Source: Chondrus crispus
Taxonomy: Eukaryota; Rhodophyta; Florideophyceae; Gigartinales; Gigartinaceae
Reading direction: 5' to 3'
NCBI RefSeq assembly: GCF_000350225.1
Contig: NW_005179087.1
Location: forward strand, 1-64,000
DNA: 64,000 nucleotides
Below are positions 51,538 through 62,352 of the stretch, piece after piece. Below the pieces are notes generated by a model. That model made no database searches. It was not told the origin of the DNA and saw only the letters and a program-made list of their open reading frames with translations. A program made the translations under genes and the position numbers. The stretch's first letter is position 1, and each line of letters starts with the position of its first letter.

Positions 51538-52472
51538 TATGAATGCTAACTGCTCTCTCGCAGTGATGTAGAACGATGCTCAGGCCGAGGGCTGCAGAAC
51601 TATGTCCTTTATTGTTTTCAAAAAAAGAGTACGCGCCAATTGCCGGCACTTTTTGGTACTGTACTCTATGGCATTTCGCGTATTTATTTGCGTTTCGCAA
51701 GGGTTTTTAAAGATTGCGGTCCATGCTTTTATTGTAGAGCCAATCCGAGCCCGGAATCGGTCCCGCCGTGTGTTTTGCGATATCATACAGTGTGCTTTTT
51801 TATGTTTTCGGCGTGTGTTGCTTGAAAACCTTTTCGACGATGGGTGTATTTATTTGCGTTTCGCACACTGTAGGTTGTAGAATTTGTCGGTTATAGATTA
51901 TACTAACAAAAAAGGCAGGACAAGATGATAAAAGGTTGTGGTTACATCCAGACGACAGTACGGCACACCACAATAATAAGACATGGCCAATAGGGCATAC
52001 CCAAGTCGCGACGCAACAAAGTCTCCAACGGCCACCCGCTCCATCGGGGATCGGGGGGTATCGGAGTTCACGGAACCACAGGTTATGGGCACCACGAACC
52101 ACTGAGCACGATCCGTCCCACCCAAGCCCGCACACAGAAGACGTTAAACATAGCGCACGCATCGCAACAAGATGAACCGAACTGCACAATCGCACAAGAC
52201 CATTCAGTGACCTCCTCCGATTCGTCACAGCAACAACCCACAATCAGATCACCAGCCAAGACATCTGGAAATGAGCGAGAGAACCAGCATGTCCCAGGGA
52301 TGCCTCCCACTACTCACCCTCTTCAATTTCTCTTACTGGTATCATGCCCTACAACTCCACGCAAGAACAATCGATGCACAAGGCCATCTCAACCAAAACG
52401 ATAATCGAAGCGAAACATCAAGCCCAAAGGAAGGCGCAACAAAACTAGCAAGATCAACTCACAAAGGCCATC

Positions 52473-53156
52473 ATGCAAAGCATTAGTGAGAGCGTATTGA
52501 GACTGCTACCACAACACGTCCTAAGATATGACCCGCAAAGAATCTGCAGTATACTGAAAGATGTCGTTGAAACCAGCTCCATCGAGAACCACGAACTCTT
52601 GCACGCCGAGGCCCGCAACCTCCAGTACCAATCAGGACAAGAGCTCAAGGAATACTTCAACGGACAGAGAGAAGGGCGTTACAGAATGCAGGTCTCTGGA
52701 TATCAAAACATCGACAGTGAACGCACCACGGTCCGATACCTGATACAAGGGCTGGCGCAACACCCGGACATGCACACACTAGCCATAATGATGGCATGCA
52801 CACCCCCCGACACCATCCATGAATTCACAAATCACATCCAACAAGCGCAACTGATCCAAACGCAAGCACACACGCACCAGACTCAGCGATCCGCTGCACC
52901 ACACAAAAAAAATGGGATAAATACCCAGAGAACCGCAGACTGCAAACCACCACCAAACCGAGAACCACACAGAGACACTACGACAGACCACAAGGCCACA
53001 AAGGCCCCTGGTGCCACATCCACGGCAGTGTCACGCACAGCACTGACAAATGCTTCGCACGGAGACAGTACACACCACCACGCAAAGCACACGCGAACAG
53101 ATCCACAGCGTCCAACAACGGCAACCACGAGCAAAGCGCAGAACACAGCAAAGTGA
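52473..53156 (+). pseudogene. copia gag-like region
   Basis: A frame with a helical capsid-like part (QHVLRYDPQRICSILKDVV; ELKEYFNGQREGRYRMQ; RTTVRYLIQGLAQHPDM) followed by a polar, Thr/His-rich tail, as in copia Gag proteins. The protease motif FIIDSGAQPTHT follows near 53235. Part of the copia fossil at 51937-58021. Confidence 0.75.
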
Positions 53157-53343
53157 ATGAGCTCCGCGAACGCATCCAAATATTGGAAGACGTAATTGCA
53201 GAGCAACAGGACACGTTCGACGGAGAGGACACATTCATAATTGACTCCGGTGCACAACCGACGCACACCGCTACACCCCACGCGAGCATGCATCCCAGCA
53301 CCGGTACACTGACACAGACCGCCACTGGCCAACGCCTACGCAT

Positions 53344-53943
53344 TGTGGTACAATTGCCAAGTGGCGCTACTGTACTACGCGGGCGCCAGAGGCCTCGCCA
53401 AGTACAGTAGTAAGATGTTAACCGATACGGTGCATACGTGGCCAGCACGTGTAGATGTGGCCACGTGGGAGTCCACGTGTAGTTAGTGGCACCAGCTAGT
53501 GCAGGTGTACACGTGATGCGCGACCGATCGGTGGGTTAGTACAGTAGTCATTTTTAGTTACCGTAAGCTACAGTAAGCTGACTACAGTATGTACAGCTAC
53601 TGTAGTCCGTCCGGTGCCACCGCCCTACTAGGGGGTATAAGATAGGAGGGCACCGGGCCGGAGGTAAACCGAGGCAAGCACGCCTCCCCTTACTTCCTAC
53701 CCTAGTCCTTTACCGTACGGTTAAGTAAGTCCCTCAAGTTTCCAGCTCGCCACCAGTCGTACTGCTCTACGCCCCAGTACGACTGCGCGTGTCCAGTGCA
53801 GTGTACCTCCCTTGTCCTGTGCTTCCTACCGTTCCGGATTATTCTACCTGACGCTCCAGTGTAGCGGTCCCCCAAGCTCCCTCATTTTAGGTACAGCCTG
53901 TCCTTTTCCGTTTACGGTTTAGCGTCCCTACGGCTGTACCACA
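53344..53943 (+). mobile_element. solo LTR, family B, nested in the copia element
   Basis: 600 bp, TGTGGTACAATTGCC to GGCTGTACCACA, with the perfect 5-bp target duplication CGCAT (53339-53343 and 53944-53948). It shares short blocks and general layout with family A (for example TACAATTGCC at the start, CACGTGTA words, a TACTAGGGGGTATAAGA block matching the TTAGGGGTTAAGACC position), but is clearly another family. It is a single LTR without internal sequence. Confidence 0.92.
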
Positions 53944-54071
53944 CGCATCACACACTCCGGAAACATTGGAATACAGACGAAGAATAACAAGATCCGTCTA
54001 CCAGCTGTCCACACACCGGAAACCCAACAAAATCTCCTCTCGGTATACCAACAGGAGATTTTCTTGGTTTT

Positions 54072-54101
54072 CAGTCAGGTCGTGTACACACGACCTGACT
54101 G
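54072..54101. repeat. perfect palindrome, 14-bp arms, 2-nt centre, within the copia element
   Basis: CAGTCAGGTCGTGT at 54072-54085 is repeated inverted at 54088-54101 around AC. A second, looser pair, AAAATCTCCT / AGGAGATTTT, lies just before it (about 54029-54063). Confidence 0.92.
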
Positions 54102-54423
54102 CACACGGTCATGTCACATTCACAAGAACATACGCACGACTGCATGCACCCACCAAGATACCAACAGCCATACTAACGGCACCCTACTCGAAAGGACAAT
54201 ATAGATTCAAAAGTGAGTCACAGCCAACCACCAAAGGCGCACGTACGTACCCAAGTAAGAAAAGAACGATAAAAGCGAAGACAACTTCCCAAAAAACAAG
54301 AACAAAACAACCGGGCACCCACAAAAAGTCATACACACAGCATCCCGTACTCGGGACCCAACAAAAGCAAACCCACACTGCGCACCACAACAGCACCCCA
54401 AAACACAGAAACTAAACGGAACG

Positions 54424-55980
54424 CCACACAAGAACTCATGCACGAGTGGCACCTAAAATTGGGCCATGCCCACCCGAAAACCATATCCATAATGTCCAAA
54501 AACGGCCTCTTGCCACCCCTACCGAAAGGGCTAACAGACAACAGCCAACAGATAACTTGCAGTGGCTGTATTGACGTCAAAACGACGGCCAGACCCCACA
54601 GGAGGAGACAGCCTCTCATCGGACGTATGTGCACCCATAAAGCCGTCATCCACACACAACGCTAATTATTTTATAACAATAATTGACACGGCACCACGGT
54701 ACCTATGGGTACTCTGTCTCAACAACAGAGCACGAGTCCCGATGATCATCATCAACGCCATTGAGCACATCGCCGCCCAGAACGAGCGATACCCGCTACT
54801 CTTGGTAACGGACAATGCAAAAGAGTACCTAGCCAAATCAGTAGAAGAAGAGCTCAAAAAGAGAGGAACTCACTTTCGCCCGACTACCCCGTACACCACT
54901 CAGGAGAATGCGCTGGCAGAAAGTGTAGTATAACCCCTTCCCGTGGAACTAGATTTAGATTAGATCACACACGTGTGCCCCACGTGTATCATACGTGTAC
55001 CACACGTGTACTGTCAGCCCCGATGACCGACAGTACCGGGGCGGAGGACGACCCGCGCTGACTACAGTAGCTCTACAGTACAGTCCGTACTGTACTGTAG
55101 TATGATAGACTAACTTGTACATTAAATACTAGGGCAGGCCGGCGGCGGAGGGGAAGGACACGCACGAGCTTGTCCAGAGCCCAAGCCTCTGGTCAAGCTC
55201 GCCCCGCTTATTCTAGAACGGGTTCCCACTAGCCCGTATCTAGTTAGGAGCCGAGCGGGCAGGGGACGCGCGAGCACGCGAGCGAGTCTAGATCCGCCTC
55301 CGCCCGTCAGCGCTGGTACGTCACCCAGCGCTGCGCCGGGGCGTCGAGGCGTAGATCGGCCCGCGCGTGCGCGCGTCCCTGACCGTACCCGCTCTACCAC
55401 TGCTACCCGGGCTCGCCCGGTTCCGTTAGCTGGGGTTGCTTCCCTTCTCCGATCAGGGTCTAGCAGGACTGTGCATACACCACCTCGACGTTGGGGTGTT
55501 TATGCTACAGAAAGGATAAACCGCGCACTGATGGAGAAAGTGAGAGCGACACTGTCGCACAGCCAACTCTCAGATTCACATTGGCAGGACGCACTCTACG
55601 ACGCGGTATTTAAATACAACTTAACATACCATCATGGACTGAAAAGCATCCTGCATACGGCATGGCACCGCACCGCACCGCAAATGCGGAAAATGTTCAC
55701 ATTTGGACAAGTAGGCTACACGCCGATTCTCAAGCCCAACGCCCCGAAGCTGCAACACAAGGCCACCCGAATAAGATACATGTACGGAATAGACAACACA
55801 CACATCTGTGTCCAACACATTGTCACACGAAAATACACAAAAATGCGTGCAGACAACTTCCGTCCGTACCTCCAACACAGGGACCCCTGCACGACCACGA
55901 CAACAGCCTTTGCAACTCGCAAAGAGCCCTGGCTCTGTTTTGTGTCATTTGCGAGTGGCTCCGTCGGACCCGACGGATAA
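54424..55980 (+). pseudogene. copia integrase region around a nested LTR
   Basis: Recognisable parts include the GAG-pre-integrase zinc motif (HEWHLKLGHAHPKT with a later CSGC), the integrase core with FITIIDTAPRYLWV, LLLVTDNAKEY and TTPYTTQENALAE, and, after the nested LTR, RINRALMEKVRATLSHSQL and further C-terminal sequence. Part of the broken copia fossil. Confidence 0.8.
54924..55509 (+). mobile_element. solo LTR, family C, nested in the copia element
   Basis: 586 bp, TGTAGTATAACCCC to GTTTATGCTACA, with the perfect target duplication GAAAG (54919-54923 and 55510-55514). The first 120 bp contain a dense row of ACACGTGT, CACGTGTA and TACGTGTA words and a CAGTACAGTCCGTACTGTACTG cluster. 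GC-rich 3' half. It is distinct from families A and B. Confidence 0.92.
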
Positions 55981-55984
55981 TCAA

Positions 55985-56055
55985 TTTCTCATGAAAGTTG
56001 TANCTCTCGGTCATCGGGGCTGACAGTACACGTCTGGTACACGTATGCTACATGT
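55985..56055 (-). other. ambiguous base (N) beside a reversed family-C LTR fragment
   Basis: The only N of the window is at 56003. Directly after it, 56008-56055 (GGTCATCGGGGCTGACAG then GTACACG and GGTACACGTATG words) is the reverse complement of part of the family-C LTR around 54975-55032. A nested reversed LTR that was collapsed or left unresolved in assembly would explain both. Confidence 0.6.
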
Positions 56056-56058
56056 GGG

Positions 56059-57730
56059 ATGACACAAAACGCAAAGAAAAAAACCCGCACAACCGCAAGC
56101 GCACCATGCGCACAGTGCCAACAAAAATCGACAGAACAACATGCCGCCGAAGACTTTGAAACAAGCGCGACTGTACCCCGACGCGCACAAATGGAGCATA
56201 GCGCACGACGCCGAATTGGAGCAAATAGACGACATGAAGGCGATGGACTGGGCATCACAGACACCCCGCAACGCACGCACAGCCATCATCCCGACCACCA
56301 TGAATTACCGATACAAAAATAGACACGGGCAAGAGACCACAATGAGGAAAGCGCGATGCCCGATACGAGGAGACCGCATGAAACCCCACGAGCACTACAA
56401 TCCCGAAAAAACGGCCACGTACATGGCAGACCGCACCACGATCAGAACGCTATTCGCCATTGCAGCCTCCATGAATTTGAACATCCATCATTTCGACATC
56501 ACTGGTGCATATTTGCATGATAAATACCAACACGAAAACCGAGTATAAGTGTGGCAGCCTCCACGCTTCGATGGCACGTACGAACACAGAAGCACACATG
56601 GCGAGCTGAAGGGCAACTTATACGGGACTCCAGCGGTAGCCAATATATACAGTACAGAGCTACACCATCACCTCAAACGCCATGGTTACAAACAAATGAG
56701 ATCGGACACCTCACTGTTCACAAAAAAAAAAGGACACACCATACTCGTAGGTATTGGCATGGACGGCCTCCTCCCAATTGCTACCATCCAAGCCCTCATC
56801 AATGACCTATACGCAATCCTCCAAAAGAAGTACAAGGTCAAGAGAATGGGGCGGCCAAGCAAGTACCTCAACTGGACAATAAGGTACGGCAAGGAAGGAA
56901 TACACCTGTCCCAACCAGAGCACATCGACAACGTTGTGGACCTCCTTTCCCAGCAAGAGTGCAACACCAAGAGCCCCCCCTATCTGGACGGCATCAAATG
57001 GATCCCCCAGCAGAAAGCGAAGAAAAATGTGAAGAGATCGACGCGATATACGAAAAAGCTGTCGGAGAAATCCAATATATCGCGGACAGCACTCGCCCCG
57101 ACATAGCATTCGCCACCACTGCCCTCGCCCGAGCACTTAAGAAACCAACACGCAGACACTGGAAACTTGTACAGAGGCTTGCACAATATCTGAGAGCCAC
57201 GAAGAACGAAGGCATACTCATGCCATCGAACACGGAAACAGGAGTGACAGTCAACCCGTACTCCGACGCAGACTACGCGAACGACCGGACCACCAGGAAG
57301 TCAATCACAGGAATGCTAACCATGGTCAACGGTGCCCCCGTACAATGGCTGGCGAAAAAGCAGCCAGTCGTGGCGAAGAGTACCTGCCAGGCAGAGTATA
57401 CTCTGCCTGGCAGGTACTCTGTATACATAGCGGCGGCCGAAGCTGCAACACTCACGACATGGCTACAAAAATTGATCACAGAAACAGGGATCACAAGCGC
57501 CAGCCCCACCATGCACATCTACAATACTGCCACGGCCCAAATGGCGAAAAGCATGGGGGCCACACGCCACCGCAAGTGCATAGATGTCCGCTACCACTAC
57601 CTCCACGACATCGTACAAAAGGGAGAAATCACAATTCGCAGAATCCCCACGACGGAGCAGTACGCCGACATCCTAACAAAACCCCTCAAGGCAACGCTGT
57701 ACAAGCGGCACAAAACCCACATAGTATGTG
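56059..57730 (+). pseudogene. copia reverse transcriptase and RNase H region
   Basis: Parts of the RT (AAEDFETSATV at the start, IAASMNLNIHHFDITGAYLH, YKVKRMGRPSKYLNWTI) and of RNase H (ALARALKKPTRRHWKLVQRL, YSDADYANDRTTRKSITG, VVAKSTCQAEY, AAAEAATLTTWL, ATRHRKCIDVRYHYL) are in Ty1/copia order. Part of the broken fossil; a 44-bp palindrome lies inside it at 57377-57420. Confidence 0.82.
57377..57420. repeat. perfect 44-bp palindrome without loop, in the copia element
   Basis: AGAGTACCTGCCAGGCAGAG plus TA at 57377-57398 is followed directly by its exact reverse complement at 57399-57420. No spacer is present. Confidence 0.96.
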
Positions 57731-58021
57731 TAGCTGTATTACAGCTACGCCTACCACCTCCCCTACCCCACAACAACTCGCCCCCAACACCACTCGCGTC
57801 AGGGGGAGTGTGGGTATATCCAGAAAAACAAAAGCGACCCTCGGACGGTGTGCGCGAGACGCGCACTGCTACACAACAGTAGGTACATCCAGACGACAGT
57901 ACGGCACACCACAGTAATAAGACATAGCCAATAGGGCATACCGTCGTCGCGACACAATAAAGTCTCCGACGGCCACCTGCTCCCTCGGGGATCAGGGGGT
58001 ATCGGAGTTCACGGAACCACA

Positions 58022-59431
58022 AAGGTGAAAAGGGGTGGTGTGACAGAATTCCCCAGCCGCGGCGGGGGGGAGGGGGGGTTAATCTGAAACGTGTCAAATG
58101 CGCGGGCCACGTTGGCACCGGGCGCGATGGGGACAGGAAGAGCAACGGCCAAATTGGATTTTATGCTGATGAGGTGTCAGCTATGTGTTGAACTGGTTGT
58201 GCGGGGGAAGAAGTTGGGAGTAAAGTTTGTGGGAACGAAGATGTCTCCTTCCCTCGTGCCATCCCTTTTATATTGCCACTCACCCGTCAACTGGGAGAAG
58301 ACGCACCGTCAGTGACCCTTTTTGAGTGGTTCACCTACTTGTGAGTCGGCCGTTTAGAATATATGGATCTTTGACAAGGGTCCCTCGTGGGTACCATTAC
58401 GTAACAAGTAGATGTTGTGGCACTCGCTACGGACAAGCTGCACAACGCTGAGCTGCGATGACCATATGTTGAATCCGAACACAAGTCTTGGAACTGTTTG
58501 GACTTATGTTATGACCAATGCAATAGTTGGAATTTGTTTCCCATGTCTGCAAAATAAATCTGAAATAGAATCCTTTTTCTTGCTAAGGACGATTCTGACC
58601 CGAATGTCGTGACGAAGAAGGCCGATCGCGCTAAAAATAGATTGTGGGTGCAATGATCTGAGTTGAACTTTGATTCAAGGATTTGCTTCGACTGACACAC
58701 AAACAACGAAATATAAGTTCATTTCTGAATCAGGTAACTTATCGTTGCTCAAAAAGAACTTCGCGGAACGGTGGCTGTGGTACAACTACACTAACGCCGA
58801 CCACACAGAGTGAGAGCGGTTAGAGGTAAGGGAGCGCTCGCTGGTTAGATACCCACGCGAGGTAATTACCGGACGAAAACGACTCTTAGGGAGGAAAGGC
58901 GGACGTGGCCAGTAACGCTCAGCCAGTCTGTGGTGCTAAAACCGGACGGTCGGTCACGATTTCGAAGCCGAAGCTAGACGGGAAAAACGGAACGGCGCAG
59001 CTAATAGCTGTAAAAGGAATGGAGGCGATTCTGCCTCATCTTTACTGGGACAGGTCAGGTGCCCTCGGTGGGATATTAGTGGTACGTATTCTTTTATTCA
59101 GCCTATTGAACAGCAAAACCCGATATTTGGATGTCATATTCTACCGAGCGATTAATAAGTGCCGGCTAAATACATCAAGCGTGTATAAACGATACAAGCT
59201 CTTACAGAAATCTGTGAGACAATAATAAATTCTTCACGCACCATGAACGGAACGGCCGTATAAAAATGGGGAAACCGTACAGATCTAAATGTCGATATTC
59301 ACTGACGGTGATTGAGTTTTACGTGGAATTTGTCAGATGCGCGTGCTTCTTTCGTGCAAAGCAGGATAGGAACAGAGAAATCACAGACTGAAATACCTTT
59401 TTGTTGTGATGAGATGCTCTGTACGTAACTA
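58022..59431. other. intergenic DNA with a truncated LTR
   Basis: No gene is seen. A fragment of a family-A LTR lies at 58775-59082. The remainder has only short frames without family resemblance. Confidence 0.5.
58775..59082 (-). mobile_element. truncated, diverged family-A LTR
   Basis: It begins TGTGGTACAACTAC and follows the family-A LTR (reverse orientation) through GTTAGAGGTAAGGGAGCG, GACGTGGCCAGTAACGC, GGTCGGTCACG and TTTACTGGGACAGG, then stops matching near GGTGCCCTCGG at 59082. The U3 half is missing. It is more diverged than the copies at 15702 and 50859, so it is older. Confidence 0.82.
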
Positions 59432-61944
59432 CCCTTCAGAACAGGTTAATTTGGGACACTTTTCAAACATTTAAAAGCAAAGCAAACCTCCAATCCAACG
59501 TATACGGTGGAAACATGTCAGATGACCAGCCATGATGTACAAAACAGATCAGTGGCGCCAGAATGCGGCTGCCAGTAAAAATTTGACAAGTACGCGCATA
59601 TACTCCATACCCACCAGAAATCATGAAATCGTGGATCTAGGCTAATTTGGGACATGTAGTTTATTGTTCCTAGCTACTGCTTGATTGTCTTTTCACAAGA
59701 GGCCGGTCGGGCGAGCTGTTGCAGAGCCCTCGCGACAACTGCCTCGTCGCATCGGCGCTTTTTGCTGCTTTTGCCTCAGCCTTTCTCGCAGCCTCTTGCC
59801 CCTTTTCGGCTACACGCTCTGCTTTTTTCGCTCCCGATCGACCTTTCTGCGGCTCTTCTCTTGCGCTTCGCGCGCTTTCGCAGCAGTACGCTCCAATTGT
59901 CTCTGCTTTTTTACGACCATAGCTGCTTCTGCCTTTTCCATATTATGCCTGCCTAGATCCATGGTATGCTTCATTGTGAGATATTCCCCAGGTGCTCCGC
60001 AAAGCAACGCAGTATTTTTAGCGTCACATTGTTCGTTACTGCTGCGTTGTGTGCTGGCAGATTTATAAATCTGAGAGTATACTCTTCCCTGCCTCCATGA
60101 GAATACTGTTGACTGTACTGTGTCTTTGAATCAATAATAAAAGTTCTTGCAACTTGCGTGAAGCTCCTGACGAGCTCTCATTTATTTTCAAAATGTCCTG
60201 GTACGTGTCGTTGTCAGCACGACGACGTTGTACTGCTGGAAGTCTGGTCGCGGCAGTGCATGTCTCTAGCCGTTGGTGAATGAGCCTCTTTTCCTGTTTA
60301 AGTTCGTCCGCCGTTCGTTTCCACCTCTCTGCAAAGTCGAATTCCATCGGGAAAAGTCCCGTAGCTTGAAAGGACGTTTTGATATCACGCACAGTAATGG
60401 ATTTATGACCCGTGGCCGCAACCATGAGCTTCACTTGCATGGATCTCGTTTCAGTGAGAGCCATTGCGCAAAGTTCGTCCCTCGTCGTCCTGACAGTTCG
60501 CTGAAATGTTTTGTTCACAGAATTACCACATGGCTGTAGAAAGGGCGATGTACTGGCCGGGCTCTAAATAACTTCGCGCTTGTAATCAGTGCACAGCTCC
60601 AACCACTCGATACCTATTCGGGAGCTATGCCCATCAAGACACAAAACGTAGTGTAGAGATGCGCTAACGGGTTTCCTTACAAAACGATTGAGGTGCTCGA
60701 TAAAAATTGGAATCACATCCATTTGTATGGATCCGTTCTCTGTCGTTACCACGCAGGCATCGTCCGGGCACCAGCCATGTTCAGAGAAAGGATGAGGGCG
60801 TACATTATCAAATTTATAAATGCCTGAATCGAGGGGTTCAAACCACTTTGACGTACGATTCTTCCCTGCAACAATAAAAAAGGGAGGAGCTTTCAAACCG
60901 GAAGCTGATATTGCAATAAGACATGTTACATGCTCCCCCACTTCCACCAGCCGTGGCTGAGGATACGAAACCCCCGTGGTGAGTATTCGAGGGTCCCAGA
61001 ACCTTCACTCTCTTTCCGAATTCTGCATCAACCATCGTCTCATCAATATTCCACAAACGGCCGGCATCTCCAAAAAAACAGGGTGTACGTTATCGACCTG
61101 CTTGAGGGCAGTTACGTAGGATATCACGTGTTCAAAACTTTCCCCCTTCAGTTTTGCACTGTCTTTATTTTCGCTCTTTCGAAATGTAATCTCGCGGTGT
61201 CGTGCCCGAAATGACCTGACGGTGTCATCACAAGGAAGGCGACTCAGCCATCCGGGACGTCCATCTGCAGCAATCTTTGCCATTATAGTTTTTAGAGCAG
61301 GGGCAGTCAGAGCAAAGCCCCGTTGAGCCACAAACGAAATGCGGCTTACAATCATGTCCTCTTCTTCCATCGACAAAACGGTAGGTCGCCCAACACTGTT
61401 GGGAAGAACGGCCTGCATCATTTCGTCTGGACTTGCCTGATCGAGTTCAATTGATCGCAGCCTGGCTCGTATATGCACCCAGGTAGACTTGGGAATGCTG
61501 CATCGGCGCGCAATTTCGTGGTGCGAGATTGTTCCAGTTCGGAGCATGTCGACAGCCTGCATGTAAACCGCACGCTTCTCTTTTGTTATGGCCCTGCGAC
61601 GTGCTACGACCCTTGCCATTACTCGCATGGACTTCGCCATTACGAGAACGTTGAGAGCCGAACGACATGCTAGATGAGTGCACTCAGTGCTTCCGTGCAT
61701 TGCACCTCTGAAATATGAGTACATCAGAGAGTGCGCACGTGGTGACCTGATTTTTGGCGCGCGGTATCTGGTTCGGATTATTTGCTGGGCTACAAGATGG
61801 AAACTCTTTTTGGGTGAGGTAATTATGGAATAAGCACTTGCTTATGGCAGAAAAAGGGATGGGGCAGCCCTATGCTGAGGGCAAGTTGTGCATATTTACT
61901 GTGTCCCAAATTAACCTGCGTCCCAAATTAGCCTTTTCTGAGGG
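59432..61944 (-). mobile_element. pogo-like (DDE_1) DNA transposon, full length but mutated
   Basis: The left end is CCCTTCAGAACAGG followed by TTAATTTGGGAC; the right end, read inward on the other strand, is CCCTCAGAAAAGG followed by CTAATTTGGGAC and again TTAATTTGGGAC. The element is flanked by TA (59430-59431 and 61945-61946). The TTTGGGAC word recurs at both ends (also near 59643), a likely transposase-binding site. The minus-strand transposase is broken into four frames. The copy at 16292-17170 is a relative with GGGCC instead of GGGAC in the repeats. Confidence 0.9.
60063..61724 (-). pseudogene. pogo-like transposase, broken
   Basis: The N-terminal frame (61724-61005) has a helix-turn-helix and CENP-B-like part (ITKEKRAVYMQAVDMLRTG, HHEIARRCSIPKSTW; VLSMEEEDMIVSR). 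The DDE core is spread over two more frames: MWNIDETMVDAEFGK (first Asp), VGEHVTCLIAISASG and KAPPFFIVAGKN, and VLCLDGHSSR (second Asp). A stop follows at about 60564-60566, and the next part reads LQPCGNSVNKTFQRTVR. Here the third acidic residue expected after LQPC (Asp in the other copy: LQHCD) is missing. At least two frameshifts and one stop, plus the lost catalytic residue, make it inactive. A Lys/Arg/Glu-rich coiled frame at 59810-60007 is probably its former C-terminal tail. Confidence 0.85.
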
Positions 61945-62352
61945 TACTTATGTGGGTTTTTGATGTTGAGAGTGAAGTTTTTGAGGACGAAGACGTTTGT
62001 TGCCTTAGAGCATCTCCACCGGTACTGAATCAAATAACCAAATACTCAAATAATCATATTTTGTCATTTGGTTTCAATTGTACGACTCCCACCGGGCGCA
62101 TTCAAATGATCAAAAGAGAAAAAATTTACCTCAGAGGCAAAATCCTGAGGCAAAAACGGCTGATTTGCCTCAGGATTTCACCCCAAGGTAAAATTATTTT
62201 GGTCAAGTGGCGTCACAAGATTTGCCCAGGCAGGACTTGCAGGACTTTTGGCGCGAAAAGTGGCAGAAGAAAAGATAGCTCGATGTGGGCAGTGATCATT
62301 CACCTCCCCGCCATGTTCGAGAACATCGCGTCGGAAGTGTTTCCATCTCAAC

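Larger units (their letters stand above)
49706..51870 (-). mobile_element. Tc1/mariner-type DNA transposon with ~220-bp inverted repeats, split by a solo LTR
   Basis: The element begins CAGTGTGCGAAACG at 49706 and ends with the complement CGTTTCGCACACTG region at 51870, flanked by TA at 49704-49705 and 51871-51872. The inverted repeats are nearly 220 bp long (49706-49925 and 51650-51870) and very similar, with blocks such as AATACACCCATCG and CGGGACCGATTCCGG. The transposase lies on the minus strand, and a 593-bp LTR sits inside its N-terminal part. Without the LTR and its duplicated target, the transposon is about 1.57 kb, normal for this superfamily. Confidence 0.93.
51937..58021 (+). mobile_element. 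Ty1/copia LTR retrotransposon, broken, with nested solo LTRs
   Basis: LTRs are at 51937-52080 and 57809-58021, sharing ACATCCAGACGACAGTACGG and ending TCACGGAACCACA. The 5-bp target duplication AAGGT flanks the element (51932-51936 and 58022-58026), and a purine tract, AGGGGGAG, precedes the 3' LTR. The internal order gag, protease, integrase, reverse transcriptase, RNase H is that of Ty1/copia. Two solo LTRs of other families are inserted at 53344-53943 and 54924-55509, and the coding region has several further breaks, so this is an old, dead copy. It lies 66 bp from the mariner element. Confidence 0.92.
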
